Assembly (NCBI GenBank): GCA_028829895.1
Contig: CM054182.1
Span: forward strand, 31,838,379-31,902,378
Direction of reading: 5' to 3'
DNA: 64,000 nt
Source of the DNA: Sinotaia quadrata
Lineage: Eukaryota > Mollusca > Gastropoda > Architaenioglossa > Viviparidae
Shown: piece by piece, positions 22,179 to 32,084 of the stretch
Layout of the letters: each line of letters opens with the position of its first letter
How positions within the stretch are numbered: position 1 is the stretch's first letter
The notes under the pieces: generated by a model
The model's database searches: none
What the model was told of the DNA's origin: nothing
Seen by the model: the letters and a program-made list of their open reading frames with translations, nothing else
Position numbers and translations under genes: made by a program

Positions 22179-22429
22179 AACGATTTTTTTTTTTAGTTGT
22201 GACATTAAATAAACAGTTTTGTTTTCGTTGCTTGTGTTTAGTAACTTTCTCCTATTTTAAAGGGATAGCGGTATTAAATAATGAATATTAAATTTTATCT
22301 TTTAAATTTTCGGTTTCCTTGACGATATTAAAACAGGTAATTTTATAAAGCCTTAATATATTAATGATTTCAATTCTGATTTTATATATTAATAGATTGC
22401 ATGATTCCATCCGATTAATGTATAAACTA
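22179..22429. other. unassigned AT-rich DNA
   Basis: Nothing recognised. Confidence 0.5.
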
Positions 22430-23165
22430 TGTCATCCCGATTATTGTAAAATATTTACATTACGTCACTCCTCTTAGAGTAAAATCTACGTCGACCAACT
22501 AATTATAATATATTTATATTACTCCGATTGGTATAAACTGTTACGTGTCTCACATTGATATGAAAAATATTCGCCAACGCTTTTGTTTGAATATTTACGT
22601 CACCCCGTTTTAGCATAAAATATATTCCACCCGTTTAGAATAAAACATTCACTTCACGATGATTAAATATATATACGTCACCTCGATTAGTATAAATACG
22701 CACGTCACTCCAATTAGTATACAAGATATTCGTCTGTCTATTAATATAATACATATACGTCACCCCGATTAATATAAATACGCACGTCACTCCAATTAGT
22801 ATACAAGATATTCGTCTGTCTATTAATATAATACATATACATCACCTCGATTAAAAAATATAAATACGTCACTTGGATTAGTTTAAATATATACGCGATC
22901 AAGATTTGTATACAATACAATATACGTCAGCTCAACTAGTATTAAATATTTACGTCAGCCAATTAATATATAAAAAGATGTATGCGTCACTTGGATTAGT
23001 TTATACATACGCAATCAAGATTAGTATAAAATATATGTCAGCTCAAATAGTATAAAATAATTATGTTACCCAATTAGTTAAAATACATGTCAGCTCAAAT
23101 AGTATAAAATAATTATGTTACCCAATTAGTTAAAATATATGCGTCACACCTATTGGGGAAAAACA
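22430..23165. repeat. decayed ACGTCACC-ATTAGTATAAA array
   Basis: About 25 diverged units alternating ACGTCAC-like words with ATTAGTATAAAATAT. Two younger internal duplications are visible (near 22690-22845 and 23035-23140). Confidence 0.85.
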
Positions 23166-23185
23166 TAAATCCCTTTCTGTGATTA

Positions 23186-23560
23186 AAAATACATAATCGT
23201 GACTGAAATAAAAAAATAAATAATCATGACTGAAATAAAAAAATACATAATCATGACTGAAATTAAAAAATACATAATCATGACTGAAATAAAAAAATAC
23301 ATAATCATGACTGAAATAAAAAATACATAATCGTGACTGAAATAAAAATACATAGTCGTGACTGAAATAAAAAAATACATAATCATGACTGAAATAAAAA
23401 ATATATAATCGTGACTGAAATAAAAAAATACATAATCATGACTGAAATAAAAAATATATAATCGTGACTGAAATAAAAAAATACATAATCGTGACTGAAA
23501 TAAAAAAATACATAATCGTGACTGAAATAAAAAAATACATAATCATGACTGAAATGAAAA
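23186..23560. repeat. 27-bp minisatellite, ~14 copies
   Basis: Unit TGACTGAAATAAAAAAATAC plus ATAATCA. The minus strand reads a 9-residue MIMYFFISV repeat, which is repeat translation and not a membrane protein gene. Poly-A length varies between copies. Confidence 0.97.
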
Positions 23561-24014
23561 CACATTATTCTGTCCACCCTCCCTGCTTAGTATAAACTGT
23601 ACGCTTCACCCCCTCATTTTAAATTTAGTATAAAATATATACGGCATTTCAATGAGTTCAAAGTTCATTTACTTATGCTTATGTTAAACTTGTCGCTCTG
23701 TAAAGGGAATGCATTTGATTACTCAATGTCCTTCCTTTGACCTTAATCTAATTTCCACTCTTTCTTTTGCTCTTTGGACTTTCTTTTCTGCTTTTGAATT
23801 TACTCGTCTTTCCCCTACCTCCATTGCCGTTTTATTAGTCTTTTACGGTGTTGTTTTAAAATATTTGCGCTTTGAAAACTTGTAAGCATTAACGAACAAA
23901 GTGTACGATCGGAACAAAACAACCACACAAAATCTGAGGATGATAGCAATCAAGTTTGCGACCGGAACATTGTTTTCTTTCCTGTGGTTAAAGTGTGTAT
24001 GTGGTGTGGTGTGG
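23561..24014. other. unassigned DNA
   Basis: C/T-rich at 23745-23820. Nothing else recognised. Confidence 0.5.
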
Positions 24015-24026
24015 CGTGTGTGTGTG

Positions 24027-24058
<32 letters not shown>

Positions 24059-24066
24059 TGCGTGCG
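24015..24066. repeat. (GT)n(CGTG)n microsatellite
   Basis: About thirteen GT units pass into about six CGTG units. Confidence 0.97.
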
Positions 24067-24429
24067 CTACTTTTCTCTACCATCAGCGTCGATCACGGAT
24101 GTCAGTGTTACTCGAGGCTTGTGAGCAGGCAGATGTGAAAACAGCAGCATAAATTTTATAATGTACATCGTACATGCGACCCACTGTTTGATCTTAGCAG
24201 AACTGCTGTTCGCTTCAGTTTTATTGGTGTTTTAAGGTACTAAACTACGTGATTTAGCGGTATGATTAAATTAATTGGATGCTGGGAAGTTTTGTCGCTT
24301 CTCTGATTAAAGAAACGACATTAAATGTTTACTCTATTGCTTGGTTAGATCGGCGTTAATGATGCTATGATGGCAATATTGAATAATAACAATAACAGAA
24401 GCAGCAGTGGGAACAACAATAATCGAATT
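24067..24429. other. unassigned DNA
   Basis: AAC/AAT trinucleotide-rich at 24380-24425, directly before the LINE remnant. Confidence 0.5.
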
Positions 24430-24720
24430 GTTACACAGTGTTCACAAAAGGCAAATATCAAAGGAAACGTAAAGAAAATACGTAGAATTACAATCATAAA
24501 ACAGAAAATTAGACTTTTGTGGGCTGTGAAGCTGAAAAAGATACAGTTACGAGACTTTGGAAACATCACACGTGAGCTGAAAGGATACCGGAAAACTGTC
24601 ATGAAAATCATATACCTACTTGCTTTTTAATTACATCCTCCTGTAAAAATAACTTGGATATTCAAGAATTTTGGTGTCAGTCTGAGATCAAGATTCCCAA
24701 TCAACTACAAGACAAACGTT
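24430..24720 (+). pseudogene. degraded 3' end of a non-LTR retrotransposon
   Basis: In the frame open from 24367 to 24630, the segment NIK...KIRLLWAVK...GNITRELKGY lines up with NIK...EIQRLWDVK...GNITSELEGY of the clearer LINE fragment at 58106-58795. Further on, HPPVKITWIFKNFG matches HIPVKPWISQNLG there, after a stop at 24628-24630 and a frame change. It is thus an older, plus-strand copy of the same C-terminal region, missing a few residues and inactivated. Upstream homology fades into AAC/AAT-rich sequence. Confidence 0.65.
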
Positions 24721-24939
24721 AGAAGTCATGAGAATAGCCACAATTGGGTAGTAGGGGTGGTGAGACTAGGAGCAATAGTAGAAATTGTAAACAGTTCACT
24801 TCGTGGCAGTTGTTCTGCATGAGTCGTGAATGCAGCTAAAGATGTTGGTCTCATGTCCTACATTAACGCACTCTTAATCGCAGCATAGGCACGTATTACA
24901 GTCATAAGGCAACGCGACTGGCCATTCGCCAGACAGATT
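24721..24939. other. unassigned spacer
   Basis: Nothing recognised. Confidence 0.5.
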
Positions 24940-25300
24940 GGTACAGATATATAATATCTGCCTGTTACACTCAGTCACACCTAGACAGGTATATACTCTC
25001 TGCCTGTTACGCTCAGTCACATCTAGACAGGTATATACTCTCTGCCTGTCACACTCAGTCACACATAGACAGGTATATACTCTCTGCCTGTCACACTCAG
25101 TCACACCTAGACATGTATATACTCTCTGCCTGTCAGTCACACCTAGACAGGTATACACACTGTCACACTGTTCTCTGCCGTCACACCTAGATAGGTATAT
25201 ACTATCTGCCTGTCACTGTTTTCTGCCAGTCACACTCACTCACACCCAGGCAGGTATATGCTCTCTGCCTGTCGCACTCATTCACACCTAGACAGGTGAT
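24940..25300. repeat. 42-bp minisatellite, ~8 copies
   Basis: Unit CACACCTAGACAGGTATATA plus CTCTCTGCCTGTCACACTCAGT. Open on both strands because 42 is a multiple of three. Later copies carry indels. Confidence 0.96.
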
Positions 25301-25404
25301 GAGTGTTGATACAGAAAACAAAAGAATCTATTGAATGGATTGGGGATATTTGATGTGTAACAAAAGGATAGGTTGACACCACTTGCTGTTTAAATGCGTC
25401 ATTA

Positions 25405-25830
25405 GTAGTATTCTGAGTAGTGTAAAGTTTGCTTTATTAGTAGTATTCTGAGTAGTGTAAAGTTTGCTTTATTAGTAGTATTCTGAGTAGCATAAAGTTT
25501 GCTTTATTAGTAGTATTCTGAGTAGTGTAAAGTTTGCTTTATTAGTAGTATTCTGAGTAGTGTAAAGTTTGCTTTATTAGTAGTATTCTGAGGAGCATAA
25601 AGTTTGCTTTATTAGTAGTATTCTGAGTAGCATATCGTTTTCTTTATTATTAGCATCAAGAGTGGTAAAAAGTTTACTTCCTATATTAGTGTCAGAAGTA
25701 GTTAAATGTTTACTTTATATAGTAGTACAGGGTGTACCACTAGGAGTAGTGAAAAATGTACTTCCTATACTAGTGTCAGAAGTAGTCAAACGTTTGCTTC
25801 ATGTAGGAATAGTAGGAGTAGTTCACTCCA
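25405..25830. repeat. 35-bp minisatellite, 7 clean copies then decay
   Basis: Unit ATTAGTAGTATTCTGAGTAG plus TGTAAAGTTTGCTTT to about 25640, followed by diverged AGTAGT-rich copies to 25830. Confidence 0.95.
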
Positions 25831-26180
25831 TGTAGTAGGGTGGGAGCAGACTACTAAAAACTGTTAGAACTAAAATGTTAATTTCACAGTCATAAATTGT
25901 TGTTCTTCACTAATATAGTTTCTTGTTGAATTATGAAAACTAGCCCATCATTTTCACAAAGCTATGTGTATACCCCCGCCATCATTCTGGTAAGCATGTT
26001 CGCATTCTCTTCTGTACACATATTTAAACTGTATTTCCCTCTTGAACTGTTTTAGCACTTAATGCGTTTGATAGTTTGTGAATCCCTACAACCGTAATTT
26101 TAATATGAACATTTGTTTTTGAATGTCTTGAACCCTACTGAACAAAATGCATGTTTGTCTAACTACTCAAAATTGTCTTA
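25831..26180. other. unassigned DNA
   Basis: Nothing recognised. Confidence 0.5.
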
Positions 26181-26312
26181 TTCGCTCTGTTCCTCATTTC
26201 TTATTACATAATTATCTTTCTGTGTTTTATATTATATCCCCTCAATATTTCGCTCTGTTCCTCATTTCTTATTACATAATCTTTTTGTTTTATATAATAG
26301 TCCCTCAATATT
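26181..26312. repeat. 68-bp duplication, 2 copies
   Basis: Both copies contain CGCTCTGTTCCTCATTTCTT and CCCTCAATATTT. Confidence 0.9.
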
Positions 26313-26691
26313 TTGCTGTGCACTATCATCGTCATGATTGTTTCAGTTTTAGTCATCAGTTCTATTTCTGTTTCAACTGTCGTTATTCTCTTTTCCTCAT
26401 TTGGTTATCTTCTATTTACTTCAAACATCTTTGCTAAAGTCTTTCTCGGCTACTTTTATCCTCTAATTTTCATCTACCATTATTTTCTGTATTTCAACTA
26501 ACTTTATCGTTTATATTTCAAGTAACTTTATCTTCTCTCCTTTTCAGATATCTGACTGTTCTCTTTTGTTTCATCCGTCTTTATTTTATGTATTTCATTG
26601 ATCTTTTATATTGTTTCAATTTAATTTATTTCCATCTTTTGTCTCATCTATCTTTATCCTATGCATTTCGCTGCCTTCTTTCAAACTTAGT
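26313..26691. other. T-rich strand-asymmetric DNA
   Basis: The plus strand is strongly T and C biased with recurring TTTATC and TTTCAACTA words. No clear array. Confidence 0.5.
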
Positions 26692-27016
26692 ATATTAACT
26701 ATCTTTATTCATCATAATTTAAAGATGTGTCCGCAGTATATCAACTGTCTTTATTCATCGTAATTTAAAGATGTGTCCGCAGTATATCAACTGTCTTTAT
26801 TCATCGTAATTTAAAGATGTGTCCGCAGTATATCAACTGTCTTTATTCATCGTAATTTAAAGATGTGTCCGCAGTATATCAACTGTCTTTATTCATCGTA
26901 ATTTAAAGATGTGTCCGCAGTGTATCAACTGTCTTTATTCATAGTAATTTAAAGATGTGTCCGCAGTGTATCAACTGTCTTTATTCATCGTAATTTAAAG
27001 ATGTGTCCGCAGTATT
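26692..27016. repeat. 46-bp minisatellite, 7 copies
   Basis: Unit ATATCAACTGTCTTTATTCA plus TCGTAATTTAAAGATGTGTCCGCAGT, described here in two parts. Copies differ by single bases. Confidence 0.97.
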
Positions 27017-27629
27017 AACAACCTTTATTTTGTATCTTTATCCTCGCTATTATTTTTTTTAACCTGTATTCTCTTTATGTGTTCTGTCGTCATATCTGAT
27101 TGTCTATATTTCATCTGCTTTCATCTTCGTCCACTGTATTTAATTTGTTACATGCTTTGTATTTCATCTTCTGTATTTGTAATTGCCATCCTCTGTAACT
27201 CTCCTGCATTGGTATTTCACCTGTTCGATCATCTATTTTTCATTATTATCTCATCTGATTTAATATTCCCTATTTCGTTAGTATTTTCATTGGTCTTTGT
27301 CAGTTATACATGATTTTATTGTTTTTCTTCTCTCTCAAGCCACTTTATTTTATGCTTTTATCGCTCAGCATTTCGTCATGTTTAATTGTCTTTGTCTTCT
27401 ATATTTAATCTTTCTTTTTTTCTATTATTTAGTTTGTGTGACCTTTTTTGTGACCTTTTCCTCCCCTCTTCTTTGGATGAGCTCACATTTTTTTTGAATG
27501 AGAATACTTTCGTACGCGTTCCTCGTGAGATTTTATCGTCATCAGTGAACCGATCGAGTATGAAAATTATTAATGTTGCCATGGTCCCAGCCTCCTTAGA
27601 ATATGCTTTAGCGTGAAGTTGCATCACCT
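27017..27629. other. T-rich DNA with overlapping open frames
   Basis: Pyrimidine-rich plus strand continues to about 27480. On the minus strand an ATG at 27582 has a strong context (gggaccATGG) and starts MATLIIFILDRFTDDD, immediately downstream of the CpG-bearing island. The frame becomes low-complexity basic sequence. Not promoted to a gene call. Confidence 0.3.
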
Positions 27630-28090
27630 TCCGTGTCTGTCCCCGAGTCGCGAAAGGCGAGGGTCGCTTAGGCTGCGTAAAGCTCTATTTAGGCGATGTA
27701 ACAACTTAGAGGTTCCGGGTAAGCCCCGTCATATCCCTCCGCAATCCCCAGTCCAGAGCTGGGTGGCTTGCGCCCGGTAGCAGAACCTGACCGGAGTCTC
27801 AACATGCGGATCTACTCCGACCGGAACGCGTTTACCGCCGATAACTTGAAGCTTCATTCCCAACCCCTACCTCGCACGCCAGGGGGTTGGCCCAGTGTAC
27901 TTAGATAATGAACCGAGTCTTTGTTAATGTAATGAACTCACAATGCTGTGAACCCGCAAACTTCGGCGCAAATGCCAGTGACTTTGCTCAGAGCCACCCG
28001 CGGCCTTACGTTTGAACGGTTTTTGTTAGGGACTGCTGGTTTTCTCCTGTCACTTTTCCCTCCTCCCAGCGCCACTAACCTACCATCTCC
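27630..28090. promoter_or_regulatory. CpG-bearing island, possible promoter
   Basis: About 450 bp with markedly higher G+C and CpG than the flanks, no tandem structure and no long frame. It sits between a minus-strand ATG (27582) and a plus-strand exon-like segment (28278). Unmethylated promoter DNA would look like this; no core motif is decisive. Confidence 0.25.
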
Positions 28091-28277
28091 GGATCTTCCT
28101 CTTGAGCCGTGTGCAAAGTAATGACTGTTGATCCATCAAATCGTTGTAACGTAGCGAGCTGTCATGCTGCATAATAATGAATAAAAAGGATGATGACAGT
28201 TAATTGAAATGATGACACAGAACTGATTGACTTCCCCCCCCTCCTTTTTTTCTCCACACCCCCTCCTATTTCTGCAG

Positions 28278-28356
28278 CAATATTTCGAATTTTGGTGAAA
28301 CGATGTCAAGACAATTTGAGGGTGATGGCCCTGCCAAGCAGCACTATTGTTCGTAA
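28278..28356 (+). CDS. possible terminal coding exon with strong acceptor
   Basis: A 45-nt C/T-rich tract (28230-28274) ends in TTTCTGCAG at 28277, the strongest 3' splice-site-like signal in the window. The exon would start with one base completing a codon and then read 25 codons to TAA at 28354, beginning NISNFGETMSRQFEGDG. Several AATAAA words follow (for example 28464-28469), consistent with a short 3' untranslated region. No family is recognised. The minus-strand frame at 28136-28366 is treated as its shadow. Confidence 0.25.
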
Positions 28357-28490
28357 AAGTTCGCACACATTGTTAAAAAAAAATGTTTCTGTTGTTGCAC
28401 TGAATGTGTGTTTGAAAAAGAAGAAAACATAAAAATAAAAAATAATAAAAATTATTTTAAAAAAATAAAGCAAAATATTCCTATAATCGT

Positions 28491-29129
28491 TGTCAGCAGA
28501 TGCAGTTGCTTAAAAATTTGAATTTTGAGTGTTCGTGAGAGAGGGGTGAAAGGTCAGAGAGGGATGAACGTGAACAAGTACAAGGAAGTACAGTCTAATA
28601 ATAATTATTGCTCTGTGATGGAGTCGTTATTCGCAACCACTTCCGCCACCACCATCACAGCTTTGAATTTAGATTAAAATAAGAACAGACTATGACATTA
28701 ATATAGATGTATAATTTGATCGCAAATTAATTTTCTTCTTGTTGTTTTCTTGCTTCTTAAATGTATGTCATTTATTATTAGTTATCAGGCATTTTCTTGC
28801 GATAATAGTTTTATCCAGTATTAGCATTTCCTCTATGTTTTCTATTTGTAAATATATGCGTGACATCAACCTGTAATACAAACCTATAAAATATCTTTTT
28901 AAAAATAAACGCATGTAAAGCTCATGAATAAACTATCCAGTAAATTCATTAAATTGTGGCTATAAAATAAAGCAATAATTTAAAATAAAAAGGAAAGAAA
29001 ATCAGAAACTTTACAGTATTAAGCTATAAAATAAACTAATGTAATCTAGCCATTAAAATAAATTCATAAAATATTCTTCCAAGACATTGGAACACCAGGT
29101 GTTCATGCGTTAACACCCCCACCCCCTTT
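28491..29129. other. unassigned AT-rich DNA
   Basis: AT-rich with ATAAAATAAA-like recurrences at 28940-29070. Nothing else recognised. Confidence 0.5.
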
Positions 29130-29450
29130 CCAGCATTGTTTCACTCAGACGTTCATGAGAACAGTGCATTTTACATTGTTCAGTTAGGATTCATCTGAAC
29201 AGTGTTTTAATAATTTTTCATTTAGGATTACATCTAAGCAGTGTGTTTTGCATTTCTCATTTAGGATTCCATCTGAACAGTGTGTTTTACATTTTTCATT
29301 TAGGATTCCGTTTGATCAGTGCATTTTATATTTTTCAGTTAGGATTCCATCTGAACAGCGTGTTTTACATTTTCATTCATGATTCCATCTGAACAGCGTG
29401 TTTTACATTTTTCATTCAGGATTAATTCAGAGCAGTGCATTTTACATTGT
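29130..29450. repeat. ~40-bp minisatellite, ~8 copies
   Basis: Unit TTAGGATTCCATCTGAACAG plus TGTGTTTTACATTTTTCA. Diverged with small indels. Confidence 0.94.
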
Positions 29451-29796
29451 CAAGGCCAAATGTAAGCTCAGCTATATAAATATTTTATTAAAAATGAGAT
29501 TTAAATGTCAGTAGAATAAATAATAAATGGCGGATTATTCGCCATATTATACTTACAGTAAAACAAGTTAATGACTGATTACGACTACACACACAACACA
29601 AGCAAACACACGCACACACACGCACACTCACGCACACTCTACATCTGTCTTTAAATTTCTTTCTAATTACAAGGAAGAAATTAAGGAAGCAAACGATGTT
29701 TATACTTGAGATCCGCGCTGAGCTTGTAATAAATCTTTGTAAAGTCGTACGATTTGTAAAAGAGAATTAGTTTAGATCTTTACTTAGGATCACTTT
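29451..29796. other. unassigned, with short CA-rich patch
   Basis: CACGCACACA-rich at 29588-29640. Confidence 0.5.
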
Positions 29797-29850
29797 GTCA
29801 ATTTAACAATTTATATAACAATTAAATCTAGAAATAGGGATAGGCAAATT
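29797..29850 (-). mobile_element. family A dispersed repeat, solo terminus
   Basis: The minus strand reads AATTTGCCTATCCCTATTTC and then TATATAAATTGTTAAATTG, matching the terminus of the full-length family A copies. Only about 54 bp remain. Confidence 0.8.
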
Positions 29851-30014
29851 GAATCCCCAACAGTTTGCTTCTTTATATCTTAGTGTTTTGGTTTTCTTTT
29901 GTAAATTTAAATTGAAAAGACTTGAAAAATAAGTTTAGCTAGTGGAACGCAACCCGACCTGTCACGTGAACACTGCCGTGAAGTTTGCAGAAATAAAGAT
30001 AGCTGCAGAAGGGA

Positions 30015-30090
30015 CAATGCAGCCAATGGATGTATTCGGTAATCATCGGAAAATTCCGGCGCCACCATTTTGTTTACTGGGTAAACATGA
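30015..30090. promoter_or_regulatory. promoter-like motif cluster
   Basis: Within 75 bp lie CCAAT (30023-30027), the palindromic kappa-B-like GGAAAATTCC (30048-30057), GGCGCC, a YY1-like GCCACCATTTTG and a perfect inverted pair of forkhead words TGTTTAC-TGG-GTAAACA (30071-30087). Motifs are seen; function is inferred. Confidence 0.3.
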
Positions 30091-30963
30091 GAGTGGTGGC
30101 TTATGGTGTGAGTTAGGTTAATTGAAACTGGTTTGAAACATGGTTGATGGTTTTTACCGCGTAATATTAAAAGCGAGTATACATATATAGGAATTATTCT
30201 TTTTTGGTATTGTAAACATCAGTGGTTGCCTAGATTCTAAGTGAATTAAACGTGTCCAAAATAATATAACAAAAAGCAGTCTTATTTCTTTTCAATAAAT
30301 AGATAGAAAACGCACGCATTTGCGTTCATTTTTCAACAGTATACTATTTTGTCTCAAATATTAATTTGGTATATGCTTGCGTGCATATGTGTGTGTGTAA
30401 GAGTTGATTAAATATTGTTTCAGCATTTGAACTCTTTCATTAAATTAAACTACAATATTTTTTTATGTGTGATTTTACAATACATGGATATCATTTGCAC
30501 GTAATTAAAAGCAATGTAAATATACTTCCTTTTAAAAAAATAGTATTTCATAAAGTGATAACCAGTGATTAATTATCACGAAATATTACTGTTTACTTCT
30601 GGCAACAGAGGTGGGAAGACAACTGATTCTTTGTATTTTTCATATTTTCTGTCTAACATATTTCATATTTTCTGTCTATTTTCTGTCTAAGCTATGTGTC
30701 TGCTTGTGTGTATGCGTGGTTTTATTTTTCTTTAAGTTTATTAAAAAATAAATAAGTAATCTTTCTGATAATTGAAATAAAACCCCTTCATTTATTAAAA
30801 AATTCTTTATCTTAAAAAGAACTTAATGGTGTGTTAGATCTTTTCTTGGAATTAACTTTTTTCTTTCCTCGACATTAATCCAGTGCATTTTAATGTCCCA
30901 TTATCAGATTTTATTTCAAAAATCCCAGAGTAAGGAAACAGCTGTATGCTTTTCAATTTCGCT
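30091..30963. other. unassigned AT-rich DNA
   Basis: A short CATATTTTCTGTCTA duplication near 30640-30690. Nothing else recognised. Confidence 0.5.
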
Positions 30964-31098
30964 GTTTGCGGCCGCACTATTGAAGACACGGAGTGCACTT
31001 TGGCGTGTTTGTTGCCGCACTGTTGAAGACACAGGGCGCACTTTTGCGTGTTTGTTGCCGCACTGTTGAAGACACAGGCCGCATTTGTGCGTGTTTGT
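30964..31098. repeat. 43-bp minisatellite, 3 copies
   Basis: Unit contains GCCGCACTGTTGAAGACACA and GCGTGTTTGTT. Confidence 0.95.
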
Positions 31099-31224
31099 AA
31101 GAAAGGAAAGATTTAATAAATTCGTTGATATCATATATCAACAGCAAGCAGACAACTCTCTCCTCGGTTGCAGTAAAATTCAATCTGCAAACATACACAG
31201 TCACAAACACATAGACACACAAAC

Positions 31225-31228
<4 letters not shown>

Positions 31229-31298
<70 letters not shown>
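31229..31298. repeat. (AG)n microsatellite
   Basis: About 35 uninterrupted AG units, preceded by CA-rich sequence. Confidence 0.98.
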
Positions 31299-31300
<2 letters not shown>

Positions 31301-32084
31301 CACAATTCTGTGTAAATTTTCATACTATACAAGAATTCAATCTGCACACACACACAATCACACATATACAGAGATAATTCGCAACTGTTTGTAAATTCTC
31401 ATACTATATTATAATTCGGGTACGATTTACCCAGCGCTATATTAAACTGTTATTACGCACCCTCTCCCCCCCAAACTCTATTTCATGGTATATGCAGTTT
31501 GAAATGAATATCATTAGCGACTAATCACTGAAACAAGGCAATTGAGTTTGATAAAACTATGATTAAATTTAGCTCTCTCATAAATATAATTTTAATGAAA
31601 CATTTCTTTATTACTATGTCACACACAAAACAGGGTTCATATCATATTATTAATAAGTTATATATTTATTATTTTGTCTGTTCGTCAATAACGAAGTAAA
31701 AATACTTTCCACGTTCAATATAAATATAATAATGGAAAGTTCTGTTCACCAGGAGTGGCGTGCTGATAATTGTATTCCTCTTTCATTTCGTTATATTATT
31801 GTTTGTTTATTTCGTTTTGTAATTTGAAATCAGCCACAATACAGAGTTAGGTAATATACCGACTTTAAAGCCAGAAACAATTTTAATTTGACGAATATCG
31901 TCAACGCATATTTCATACTTCAAAGACTGATCCCCTCACCCCCCTCCCAAGAATAAATCGTCGGAGTAAAGTGTTTTGTGGCAATGACAACTTACTCATC
32001 ACTTCCTTTAAACCGTCAAGATCTTTTCATAAATTGATCAGTTAAGTGTTTCTCTCCTCAACGATGCATTGACTCTCTCCGTCT
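31299..32084. other. unassigned AT-rich DNA
   Basis: A partial echo of the sequence before the (AG)n (ATTCAATCTGCA and CACACA words) occurs at 31325-31370, suggesting a local duplication around the microsatellite. Confidence 0.5.

Noticed and set aside
23183..23577. Hydrophobic repeat frames resembling a membrane protein (MIMYFFISV)
   Set aside because: Produced by the 27-bp AT-rich array; no start context or non-repeat domain.
24874..25291. Cys/Thr-rich repeat frames on both strands
   Set aside because: 42-bp minisatellite translation; both strands are open, which a real gene would not require.
27780..27900. GC-rich stretch considered as rRNA or tRNA-derived SINE
   Set aside because: No A/B box pair, no cloverleaf and no rRNA core motif could be found by eye.
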